DNA from: an uncultured Alphaproteobacteria bacterium
GTDB lineage: Bacteria > Pseudomonadota > Alphaproteobacteria > Rhodobacterales > Rhodobacteraceae
Assembly (NCBI GenBank): GCA_902586885.1
Contig: CACIJG010000014.1
Span: 1 to 47,735, forward strand
Length of the DNA stretch: 47,735 nt
Reading direction: 5' to 3'
Shown here: positions 16,981 to 24,263 of the stretch, piece by piece
Position numbering within the stretch: position 1 is the first letter of the stretch
Layout: each line of letters begins with the position of its first letter
The notes under the pieces: generated by a model
Database searches by the model: none
What the model was told of the DNA's origin: nothing
Seen by the model: the letters and a program-made list of their open reading frames with translations, nothing else
Position numbers and translations under genes: made by a program

Positions 16981-17514
16981 TTAAGCAACTGTCCTAGCCT
17001 GCCGAAGTAGGTAACTAAGTGTATCTTTGTCAATTTCTAACAGAACTTCATAGGTGTCAGTACCGGTTGGATTTATTCTAACAGTTCTTGCTCCTCTTAT
17101 AGTTCCTGAAACGATGCCTCTGAAAGTATCGTTTTGAACCATTAGGTCAATCACAGTGGTATTACCTTCTACTTTTAAACCATGTATCTGTTCTGCCAAA
17201 TCCCTCATTGCTGCCATTCTTGCAGATCTGATTGCCATAAGTCTTTTTTGATTGGCTGATCTACCAGGCTGAGAGGATACAACAGCATAACCTACAGCAT
17301 TTATCGTAGGCACATTATCAACTGATGCATCCAACACCTCGTTTATAGCTGCTAAATGAGCTGCATCTTCACCGTTCCTGTTACTTAAAACATTTAAGGC
17401 AGGTTTAGAAGGATCATCATCAGTATTTCTAAGAAAACTTGACTGACAACCAGATACCATTAGAGCTATCCCAAAGATAGAAATATGTCTTTTCATTTTA
17501 TTACTTAAATTCAT
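16981..17514 (-). CDS. flgP: Flagellar outer-membrane lipoprotein FlgP (LPP20 family)
   Basis: FlgP forms an outer-membrane-associated disc or ring in Vibrio and Campylobacter. I start at the ATG at 17514, which has GAGGG seven bases upstream; an ORF start at 17610 lies upstream of the promoter. The 177-aa product then begins with a lipoprotein signal and lipobox MVSGC, Cys at residue 23. The core reads INAVGYAVVSSQPGRSANQK, RLMAIRSARMAAMRDLAEQI and VSGTIRGARTVRINPTGTDT, the usual FlgP/LPP20 pattern. First gene of its operon, directly behind a sigma-54-type promoter. Confidence 0.87.
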   Translation of the reverse strand: MNLSNKMKRHISIFGIALMVSGCQSSFLRNTDDDPSKPALNVLSNRNGEDAAHLAAINEVLDASVDNVPTINAVGYAVVSSQPGRSANQKRLMAIRSARMAAMRDLAEQIHGLKVEGNTTVIDLMVQNDTFRGIVSGTIRGARTVRINPTGTDTYEVLLEIDKDTLSYLLRQARTVA

Positions 17515-17551
17515 TTTAAAACCCTCGTCTTTAAAAACGTAACGTAGTCTT

Positions 17552-17567
17552 TGCATGATTTGTGCCA
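17552..17567 (-). promoter_or_regulatory. Sigma-54-type promoter of the flgP-flgT-flgA-flgM operon
   Basis: The minus strand reads TGGCACAAATCATGCA. The -24 half matches TGGCAC fully and GG-N10-GC spacing is kept; the -12 half is ATGC rather than TTGC. The expected start site is near 17541, about 27 bases before the flgP ATG at 17514, with the GAGGG ribosome site in the leader. Confidence 0.75.
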
Positions 17568-17604
17568 GATAATTCAGTTTTGTAGAAATAACGCGATAAT
17601 GCTT

Positions 17605-17620
17605 TGGCATGATCTTTGCT
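17605..17620 (+). promoter_or_regulatory. Sigma-54-type promoter of the flhA-flhF-flhG-fliA operon
   Basis: The plus strand reads TGGCATGATCTTTGCT, with GG and GC ten bases apart and a full TTGC -12 core. The start site would be near 17631, about 110 bases before flhA. It stands back to back with the flgP promoter, with about 40 bases between them, so one activator bound here could serve both. Confidence 0.75.
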
Positions 17621-17740
17621 TCTTTTTGACTGAATAAAGCTATTGGCGTTAATTCTGGAAAGTTATATGTGGAAAAATTAGCAGTAAGTTATGATTAATG
17701 CCAAGTTGTGACTAAATTTTGACAAAGAAAGAGCAGAGTC

Positions 17741-19840
17741 ATGGAATTGACAGCGCAAAAAACAGGGGTTCTCGGAAATATTACCGACATTATGAAATCA
17801 GGTATTCTTCCATTAGGAATAATAATCTTGGTCGCAATGATGGTTTTACCTTTACCAGTATTCTTATTGGATATCTTTTTTGTTTCAAACATTTTGGTTT
17901 CTTTGGTCATCTTAATGGTAGCAATGCATACCTTTAGACCGTTAGACTTTTCTAGCTTTCCAAATTTACTTTTAATTGCTACTGTTTTACGTTTGGCTCT
18001 CAACGTTGCTTCCACAAGAATTGTTCTAGGTCAGGGTCACAATGGCAGCGATGCGGCTGGACAGATAATTGAAGCTTTTGGTAATTTTATTGTTTCTGGT
18101 AACTATGCTGTTGGTATATTTGTATTTATAATTCTTGTTATCATAAACTTAGTGGTGATTACCAAAGGTGCGGGTAGGGTGTCAGAGGTCTCTGCAAGAT
18201 TTACACTAGATGCGATGCCAGGGAAACAGATGGCCATAGATGCAGACCTTAACGCAGGCGTCTTGTCAGCTGAGGAAGCTACAGCTCGCAGAGAGGATAT
18301 CGCTAAGGAAGCAGATTTTTATGGGGCTATGGATGGTGCCTCTAAATTCGTTAAAGGGGATGCGGTAGCATCTATCTTAATTCTGGCAATTAATATCATA
18401 GGGGGGTTGATTATTGGCATAAGTCAATACGATCTGCCAGTGGCTAAAGCTGCAGAGACTTATGTTCTTTTATCAATAGGAGATGGATTAGTCGCACAAA
18501 TACCCTCACTGCTTTTGGCAATATCTACTGCCATAATAGTAACTAGAGTCTCTTCAAAACAAGACATGGCTTCACATATAGGAGAGCAATTAAGTATCTC
18601 TAGGGCCTGGATTCCAGTCTCAGCCGTACTTTTATTGATAGGGTTTGTTCCAGGAATGCCAAACCTTTTATTTATTGTGTCAGCGGCGGTTGCTGCAGGA
18701 GCAGGCTTTTTATCACGATCAATAGAAAGAAAAAGGGAGGTAAGTGATCAAGATTTAATTCAGAGTGATATAGAAGAAGAGGAAAGCTCAACAGATCAAT
18801 TGAAGCTTGAAGAGGTTACAGATTACTCACCAATTTCAGTCCAGCTAGGTTATGGATTGGTTGAAATGGTTGATGACGAGTCTGGGGGTCCATTAGTAGA
18901 AAGAATTACTGGAATAAGGCGACAAGTATCCAAAGCATTAGGTTTTATAGTACCCGCTGTCAGGATTAGAGATGATTTAACACTGAGCTCAAACCAGTAT
19001 AGAATAAGAGTTGGCCAAACAATTGTTGGAGATGATGTTATTTATCCTGACAGAAAACTTGCTATCCCAAGTGATGATACCAATATAAAAATAGATGGCA
19101 TAGAAGTTAAAGACCCTTCTTTTGGAATGAATGCTACATGGATTTTATCTTCTCAGCAAAATGAGGCTGAGGAAAAGGGTTATGTGGTTGTAGCTCCTGA
19201 ATCAGTTTTAGCTACGCACTTAAGTCAAATATTTTATAAACATGCAGGAAAGCTTATTGGACAGGATGATGTTCAAACTTTGCTGGATAATTTATCTCAG
19301 ACGGCACCTAGCTTGGTCGAATCTTTAGTCCCAAAACTTGTACCGCTTCACAATTTAACAGGAGTGTTAAGGGAATTGTTGTCTGAACGAGTACCAATTA
19401 GTGATCTTAGGATAATACTTGAATCTTTGGCAGGGTTAGTGGGTAAGAATCTTAGTTTAATTGATACTGCTGAAGCCGTTCGACCTTCATTATCGGGACT
19501 GCTGATTCAACAAGTAGCGCCTTTAAATCAACCTCTTCCTGTTATTACTTTTAACTCAGAGTTAGAGCACATGTTAATTAAAATGGCTAAACAAAGTGGT
19601 GAGGAGGGTTTGGTTTTAGACAATGACCTTGCTCAAAAATTGATTACAAATATTTCTGATCTGAATCAGAAGCTTACGTCAGAGGGGAAAACCGCTATTT
19701 TGGTAGTCTCTCCTAATATTCGAAGACAAATCTCTGCAATTATTAGACAACATATTGAGGATTTAATTGTTTTATCCTTTACGGAGCTGCCTGATAGCAG
19801 AAAAGTTGATGTGGTGGCAACTATTGATGGTCAATCATAA
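17741..19840 (+). CDS. flhA: Flagellar type III export gate protein FlhA
   Basis: FlhA is the large inner-membrane export gate that binds substrates and chaperones. The 699-aa product has about eight membrane segments in its N-terminal half (first at about residues 18-45) and the FHIPEP-type signature region around LLIATVLRLALNVASTRIVL. The loop GAGRVSEVSARFTLDAMPGK then QMAIDADLNAG follows, also typical. The C-terminal cytoplasmic half starts after the linker near residue 345 and includes YVVVAPESVLATHLSQI and LRELLSERVPISDLRIILES. Length is normal. The ATG at 17741 follows AGAGCAG. It heads an operon with flhF, flhG and fliA. Confidence 0.97.
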   Translation: MELTAQKTGVLGNITDIMKSGILPLGIIILVAMMVLPLPVFLLDIFFVSNILVSLVILMVAMHTFRPLDFSSFPNLLLIATVLRLALNVASTRIVLGQGHNGSDAAGQIIEAFGNFIVSGNYAVGIFVFIILVIINLVVITKGAGRVSEVSARFTLDAMPGKQMAIDADLNAGVLSAEEATARREDIAKEADFYGAMDGASKFVKGDAVASILILAINIIGGLIIGISQYDLPVAKAAETYVLLSIGDGLVAQIPSLLLAISTAIIVTRVSSKQDMASHIGEQLSISRAWIPVSAVLLLIGFVPGMPNLLFIVSAAVAAGAGFLSRSIERKREVSDQDLIQSDIEEEESSTDQLKLEEVTDYSPISVQLGYGLVEMVDDESGGPLVERITGIRRQVSKALGFIVPAVRIRDDLTLSSNQYRIRVGQTIVGDDVIYPDRKLAIPSDDTNIKIDGIEVKDPSFGMNATWILSSQQNEAEEKGYVVVAPESVLATHLSQIFYKHAGKLIGQDDVQTLLDNLSQTAPSLVESLVPKLVPLHNLTGVLRELLSERVPISDLRIILESLAGLVGKNLSLIDTAEAVRPSLSGLLIQQVAPLNQPLPVITFNSELEHMLIKMAKQSGEEGLVLDNDLAQKLITNISDLNQKLTSEGKTAILVVSPNIRRQISAIIRQHIEDLIVLSFTELPDSRKVDVVATIDGQS

Positions 19841-19867
19841 ATTAAGAATCTCGAGAGGTATTAAAAA

Positions 19868-21019
19868 ATGGCTACATTAAAATTTATAGCATCCGACAGT
19901 GCAACTGCGATGGAAGAGGTAATAAAAAAACTTGGTCCGGAAGCCCTGATCATTTCAACTTCTAAAAGAGGAAATAAGGTGGAGATTGAGGCCACAAATG
20001 ACAAAGTGATCCCAAAAAGAAATTTGTCTAAAACTTCTAAAGACTCAAACTTCTCAGAAGTTTTACATTCAAAAATTGATTTCCTAAGAGAAAAACAGAG
20101 AAATAGAATATTTAGTAAAAACAGTGGGGAAATTGGAAGTTCAATCAAAACTGATTTTCCAGATAAAAGTCACTCTGCTAACAATATTAATGATGTGAAA
20201 GAACAAATTACCGCATTGCAGAATATGTTATCGGGTATGGTTATAACTGATGAAAGAGGTGTAAATGAAAAAATTGGACATTCCACGTCTCTAAAATTAA
20301 GGCAACTTGAATTCTCACCAGAAATAGTAACAAGCCTTCAACCTTCCTTTGAGGGTTTAAGTTTTGAAAGAGGGAAAGCTGCTTTTATAAATGCTTTTTC
20401 TAAAAGAATTGCATATGAAGAAACGGAGGAGGTTCTTGAATCCAAGGTTATATTTCTTGTTGGACCTAGTGGAGCAGGAAAGACCACTTTGGCTGCAAAG
20501 ATAGGAGCTCGAATACTTGAAAGATCGAAATTGAGTGATCTGGCGTTAATTTCAACAGATGATATCTTGCATTATCAAGCAGATGATTTAACTTATTTTT
20601 CTAAGCTATTAAATGTTCCGAAGTTTAAAATAAAGACCGAAGATCGTTTAAAGAATACCGATGAAATTCCACACGATCAAAAGATTGTTGATGTTTCTAG
20701 CATAGAGGCGCATGCTAAACATCTTATCTCCTCTGTTCGAAATGAAATTGGGGCAACAAAAGTAACGACTGTTCTTTGTCTACCTGGAAGCTCTAACAAA
20801 CAATTGATAAAAAATCAGTTAGCGACTTATAAAGATCTTAATCCTCTTGTAGCTTTTACGAAGCTAGATGAAAGCGAGATTTTTCCACGAGAATTATCAT
20901 TAATTGCCGAACAAAATGTAAAAATTGGATTCATAACTGGTTCAAGATCAATTTTGGGGTCTTTAGCTTTGGCAAGCCCAGAAGTGTTATCTAAATACCT
21001 TAGTAATTATTGTTTATAG
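19868..21019 (+). CDS. flhF: FlhF-like SRP-type GTPase with degenerate motifs
   Basis: FlhF places the polar flagellum. The 383-aa product has a short beta-rich N-terminus (ATLKFIASDSATAMEEVIKK LGPEALIIST, the usual FlhF start), a low-complexity B region, and an NG domain. The P-loop GPSGAGKTT is intact at residues 199-207, and the G4 motif TKLDE at 331-335 is kept. But G3, normally DTAG, reads DVSS at 275-278. The usual D-x-YR-x-GA-x-QL region reads DDILHYQADDL, and the closing GQ-x-PEDL element reads GSRSILGSL. It may bind but not hydrolyse GTP normally. It lies between flhA and flhG, so identity is firm even though activity is doubtful. Confidence 0.88.
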   Translation: MATLKFIASDSATAMEEVIKKLGPEALIISTSKRGNKVEIEATNDKVIPKRNLSKTSKDSNFSEVLHSKIDFLREKQRNRIFSKNSGEIGSSIKTDFPDKSHSANNINDVKEQITALQNMLSGMVITDERGVNEKIGHSTSLKLRQLEFSPEIVTSLQPSFEGLSFERGKAAFINAFSKRIAYEETEEVLESKVIFLVGPSGAGKTTLAAKIGARILERSKLSDLALISTDDILHYQADDLTYFSKLLNVPKFKIKTEDRLKNTDEIPHDQKIVDVSSIEAHAKHLISSVRNEIGATKVTTVLCLPGSSNKQLIKNQLATYKDLNPLVAFTKLDESEIFPRELSLIAEQNVKIGFITGSRSILGSLALASPEVLSKYLSNYCL

Positions 21020-21029
21020 AGAGAGTGAT

Positions 21030-21809
21030 ATGGCTAATTCAATAGCAATTGCAAGTGGAAAAGGCGGAGTAGGAAAGACAACTATCGCTGTAAATTTGGC
21101 GTTAACTCTAACTAAAATGGGTTCAAAAGTAGCTTTATTTGATACAGATTTTGGTTTAGCTAACTCTCACATTATGTTGGGAATAAATCCTAAGAAAACA
21201 ATAAGGGACTTAATAAAAAATAACGCCTCTATCAATGAGGTAATTGAAAATGGGCCTGCTGGTTTGAGGTTTATTTCTGGTGGAAGTGGTTTGATCGATA
21301 TCTTAAATATCGAAAAAAATTCAATATTTCAGGTAATACGAGCTTTAGACTCATTAGAGAAGTTGGTTAATACTATGATTGTAGATACCCCAGCAGGTGC
21401 TTCTGATAATTCCATATTATTTTCAGCAGCCGTAGATAGGCTTTTAATAGTGCTAGTTGGAGAGCCTACTAGCTTTTTAGATGCATACACTTTCATAAAG
21501 GCAGCAAATATAGAAAAGGGCATTCGTAACTTCTCTGTAGTTGTTAATATGGTTGATAATGATGAAACTGGGAAAAAAACTTTCGATAAATTTCACAAGA
21601 TAACTGACAAGTTTTTGGATGTTAACGTTAGTTATGCCGGTTCCATTCCAAAATCAACGAAATTACAACAATCTATTGTAAAAAAACTCCCGATAGTTTT
21701 AAATAAGGATGCGGAATTGGAGGCAATAGCATTTAAGAGATTGGCGAAGAATGTTATTAAGTCTGCAACAAATAGGAATAAAGGCATAAGATTTTTCTCG
21801 GGAAGTTAG
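21030..21809 (+). CDS. flhG: FlhG/FleN, MinD-like ATPase for flagellar number
   Basis: FlhG limits flagellar number by acting on FlhF and, in several bacteria, on the sigma-54 activator. The 259-aa protein starts MANSIAIASGKGGVGKTTIA, a deviant Walker A with the signature Lys, at residues 9-18. It continues with ALFDTDFGLANSHIMLGINP, VDTPAGAS (Walker B region) and the MinD-like VGEPTSFLDAYTFIKA. It starts 10 bases after flhF, and the order flhF-flhG-fliA is the usual polar-flagellum arrangement. The N-terminal DQA-type helix seen in FleN that stimulates FlhF is not present ahead of the P-loop. Confidence 0.93.
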   Translation: MANSIAIASGKGGVGKTTIAVNLALTLTKMGSKVALFDTDFGLANSHIMLGINPKKTIRDLIKNNASINEVIENGPAGLRFISGGSGLIDILNIEKNSIFQVIRALDSLEKLVNTMIVDTPAGASDNSILFSAAVDRLLIVLVGEPTSFLDAYTFIKAANIEKGIRNFSVVVNMVDNDETGKKTFDKFHKITDKFLDVNVSYAGSIPKSTKLQQSIVKKLPIVLNKDAELEAIAFKRLAKNVIKSATNRNKGIRFFSGS

Positions 21810-21830
21810 AATAATTAATAGGAAAAAACA

Positions 21831-22535
21831 ATGAAGGCCGGTTATCCAGAACAGCAACCAAACGTTGAAAGACTTATCATAGATAATATGAACTTGGTCA
21901 AAAAGATAGCTTGGCACATGCATGGAAGGGTTAGAGCAGCTATCGAGATAGAAGACCTTATGCAAATAGGGTATTATGGTTTAGTCACCGCTGCTCAGAA
22001 ATATAGCCCCAAAGAAGGAGCTACTTTTGTAAGCTACGCGGTGCTGCGGATAAGAGGAGCAATTGTTGATCATTTAAGAAAAAGTTCAAACCTGTGTCGA
22101 ACAACAATCCAAATGCAACAAAAAGCAAAAAAAGTTGAGGAAGAGCTTCGATCGTCTTTGCAAAGGAATCCTACTCCCGCTGAAATGGCAGAAAAAATGG
22201 GAATAGAATTAAATGAATATAGAGAATGGGAGAAAGCCTTCAATGCGAATATACATCAATCTTTGGATGAAGTTTATGATGAATATTCAATGTGGTTCGT
22301 TTCTAAAGAGAATACCCCTGAAGAAAATCTAGACAGAAACCAACTAAAAACAATTTTAACAACGGGCCTAAAAGACCTACCTGAAAAGGAAGCAATGGTA
22401 ATTCAACTTTATTATGTTGAAGAGTTAAACGTTTATGAGATCGCAGAGGTAATGGAGATAACTACTGGCCGCGTTTCTCAAATAAAAAAGTCGGCGATAT
22501 CTTTACTACGAAACCACATTAAAAAAATCTATTAG
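21831..22535 (+). CDS. fliA: Flagellar sigma factor FliA (sigma-28)
   Basis: FliA directs RNA polymerase to late flagellar genes such as flagellin. The 234-aa product has sigma region 2 (NLVKKIAWHMHGRV, IEDLMQIGYYGLVTAAQKYS, FVSYAVLRIRGAIVDHLRKS), region 3 (RNPTPAEMAEKMGIELNEYR) and region 4 (LPEKEAMVIQLYYVEELNVY, EIAEVMEITTGRVSQIKKSA). This two-linked-domain form and length are typical of FliA. It sits 21 bases after flhG with a GGAAAAAA leader. Its partner FlgM is at 14294-14599. No convincing sigma-28 promoter was found in the window, so targets probably lie elsewhere. Confidence 0.94.
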   Translation: MKAGYPEQQPNVERLIIDNMNLVKKIAWHMHGRVRAAIEIEDLMQIGYYGLVTAAQKYSPKEGATFVSYAVLRIRGAIVDHLRKSSNLCRTTIQMQQKAKKVEEELRSSLQRNPTPAEMAEKMGIELNEYREWEKAFNANIHQSLDEVYDEYSMWFVSKENTPEENLDRNQLKTILTTGLKDLPEKEAMVIQLYYVEELNVYEIAEVMEITTGRVSQIKKSAISLLRNHIKKIY

Positions 22536-22541
22536 AATTAA

Positions 22542-22955
22542 ATGAAAAACGATACCCAAGAATTGGAAGCTATTCATATGTCTATCCAAACCGCTGAGCT
22601 GAGCTTAATAGGGTTTGATATTGAAGAGCAACTAAATCTGTCCTGTGGTCTTATGAATATTGGTAGAGGAACCTGTTCAGTCAGAATCATACCTATTAGT
22701 GAACAACAATTTGGGAAGGCTGAAGGCTGGTTGAATATAGAAATAAACAGACCCTTTATGAAAGCTGATATTAAATTGAACGAAAAGGCATTTTTTAAAG
22801 TCTCTAAGCAATTATTTAAAGTAACCTCTCGCCCTGTAACCCTGATTATTCTTTTAGATCATCCGTTAAGCGTAAACAGCAAAGGAGATTTATTGATAAA
22901 CAGGGAGACCAAAAGATTAATCAAAGATATTTCGTGGATACTGCCAATAAGATGA
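22542..22955 (+). CDS. Hypothetical protein at the end of the flhA operon
   Basis: Not recognised. The 137-aa product starts 6 bases after fliA and so is very probably co-transcribed. It has no signal peptide or membrane segment. A beta-rich core can be seen (SLIGFDIEEQLNLSCGLMNI, EGWLNIEINRPF, RPVTLIILLDHPLSV) and a charged C-terminus. A PilZ c-di-GMP domain was considered because of the position, but no RxxxR or (D/N)xSxxG motif is present. It ends one base before the convergent short hook-type gene. A flagellar or motility role is likely from context; nothing finer can be said. Confidence 0.6.
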   Translation: MKNDTQELEAIHMSIQTAELSLIGFDIEEQLNLSCGLMNIGRGTCSVRIIPISEQQFGKAEGWLNIEINRPFMKADIKLNEKAFFKVSKQLFKVTSRPVTLIILLDHPLSVNSKGDLLINRETKRLIKDISWILPIR

Positions 22956-22956
22956 C

Positions 22957-23742
22957 TTATTGATCCATTAGTCGGCGCGTGACGTCTGCGTCTGCCTGCA
23001 TCATTTTTGCAGATCCATTAAATGCCTGCTGTGCTCTAATTAGAAGAGTAAGCTCAGCCGTAATGTCTGTGTTTGATGCTTCGAGAGAACCAGCTTTTAT
23101 TTTCCCAAAGCCAAAATCTTTTCCTGCACCTATAACGGCCTCTCCCGACTCGGGCGTTGATGTGAAGATATTATCTCCTAAAGCTCTTAGTTGATTTTCA
23201 TCTGCAAACCGTGCCAACCCTATTTGGGCAATAGTCTTATAGTTGTCAATTCCATAAGTGGCCTTCAAGAAACCCTCTGCGGTAACTTTTACTTCAGAAA
23301 GATTCTCTACAGTGCCTTTGTTGCCTAATATCTGAAAGGGCAGGGTGATTGGCTGCTCATTTATGTCAAGATATGATAACCCATCAGAATTTATCAATTT
23401 ACCGTCTTGTTGAATCGTAATAGCTCCATTCCTAGTGTAAGATAACTCACCGAGCTTTTCTCGTGTGTCTAGAATAAACATTCCTTGACCATTCATTCCT
23501 AAATCAAGGGCATTACCTGTTAAAATCAAAGAACCTTGTGAATGATTTCTACGAGGTTGATTCTGACTTACGCCATTTCCGACTCTATTTCCGTTTCTGA
23601 CATCAGACATTTCAGTATAAATATCCGAGAAACTAGCTGAACTTCGCTTAAACCCTAATGAAGAAGCGTTGGCAATATTATTGGAAATTACCGAGATTTC
23701 TTGTGATGCAGCGCTTAGACCGGACCTGACAACTGAGAGCAT
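22957..23742 (-). CDS. Second hook/rod-type protein, short FlgE-like paralog
   Basis: A 261-aa protein of the FlgE/F/G family, separate from flgE, flgF and flgG in the main operon. The N-terminus reads RSGLSAASQEISVISNNIAN then ASSLGFKRSSASFSDIYTEM. The tail after the NNIAN motif (GFKRS-x-F-x-DIY) is closest to the giant FlgE in this window (GFKRSRAEFGDIF). The middle has ALDLGMNGQGMF and YTRNGAI, and the C-terminus SLEASNTDITAELTLLIRAQ with QQAFNGSAKMM. It has essentially only D0/D1 and a minimal D2, so it looks like a hook subunit stripped of decoration. A GGATAAAAT leader and a sigma-54-like site precede it. Alternatives: a second FlgF, or part of a different rod. Confidence 0.85.
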   Translation of the reverse strand: MLSVVRSGLSAASQEISVISNNIANASSLGFKRSSASFSDIYTEMSDVRNGNRVGNGVSQNQPRRNHSQGSLILTGNALDLGMNGQGMFILDTREKLGELSYTRNGAITIQQDGKLINSDGLSYLDINEQPITLPFQILGNKGTVENLSEVKVTAEGFLKATYGIDNYKTIAQIGLARFADENQLRALGDNIFTSTPESGEAVIGAGKDFGFGKIKAGSLEASNTDITAELTLLIRAQQAFNGSAKMMQADADVTRRLMDQ

Positions 23743-23766
23743 ATTTTATCCTTTCGAAAAAACTAA

Positions 23767-23782
23767 TACAATTTTCATGCCA
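23767..23782 (-). promoter_or_regulatory. Sigma-54-like promoter before the short hook-type gene
   Basis: The minus strand reads TGGCATGAAAATTGTA. The -24 half and the ten-base spacing match, but the -12 half is TTGT instead of TTGC. The start site would fall near 23757, leaving about 15 bases before the ATG at 23742. It is weaker than the flgB, flgP and flhA sites. Confidence 0.5.
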
Positions 23783-23870
23783 CATGTCGTTTATTATATT
23801 ATAATTTTTGGGTTTATCTTCATTTGGAAATCCTTTATTTATATTTGTAAATTTGTTGAATATAAGAGAT

Positions 23871-24263
23871 ATGAAAGAAAGTAATTCAAAAGCATTAGTT
23901 CCTATTAATAAGCTTTCTCCTCCTGCATTAAAAAAAGAAAGTAGTAAGGGGATTGGTGCATTGGAACTTGTGAGTGAAAATTTACACTTAGGTTCCAGAG
24001 ATGATGTAAGGAATTTATTGCCAGATATTCTTGGTAAAGTTCTTGCTCGAGTTTGGTTAGACACAAGCTTTCATAGGCAGTTTTCCCTTGACCCGCAGTT
24101 AACTCTCGAGAAAAATGGTGTATTTTTGCCAGAAAATATGTCTATAGAGTTCCAAAAACAAGACACAGACCGACCAAGAATAGTTGTATACGAACAAAAA
24201 CCAGGCTCAAAATTTAAGTTGAGAGTTTTTTACCTACAGTTGGTAATGATGGCAGGAAGATAA
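23871..24263 (+). CDS. Small protein with a nitrile hydratase alpha/NHLP leader-like segment
   Basis: The 130-aa product starts at the ATG at 23871 after AAGAGA; an in-frame TTG at 23808 is less likely. Residues about 53-108 follow the pattern of nitrile-hydratase alpha and NHLP leader peptides: a helix with LARVWLDTSFHRQFSLDP, then LTLEKNGVFLPENMSIEF, then RIVVYE. The family norm is A-W-D-x-x-F-(x)-x-L-x-x-DP, G-x-x-P, then a strand. The catalytic CxxCSC cluster of true nitrile hydratase is absent. The C-terminus KFKLRVFYLQLVMMAGR has no Cys, Ser or Thr core for typical RiPP modification. No modifying enzyme lies nearby. The gene heads a run with the Sel1 and 63-aa genes. The likeness is by eye and may be only structural. 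Confidence 0.55.
   Translation: MKESNSKALVPINKLSPPALKKESSKGIGALELVSENLHLGSRDDVRNLLPDILGKVLARVWLDTSFHRQFSLDPQLTLEKNGVFLPENMSIEFQKQDTDRPRIVVYEQKPGSKFKLRVFYLQLVMMAGR

Noticed and set aside
17695-18015. Minus-strand open frame (106 aa) over the start of flhA
   Set aside because: Covers the flhA leader and first codons on the opposite strand; basic low-complexity product and no family signal.
22542-22955. PilZ domain in the protein after fliA
   Set aside because: Position suggested it, but no RxxxR or (D/N)xSxxG motif is present.
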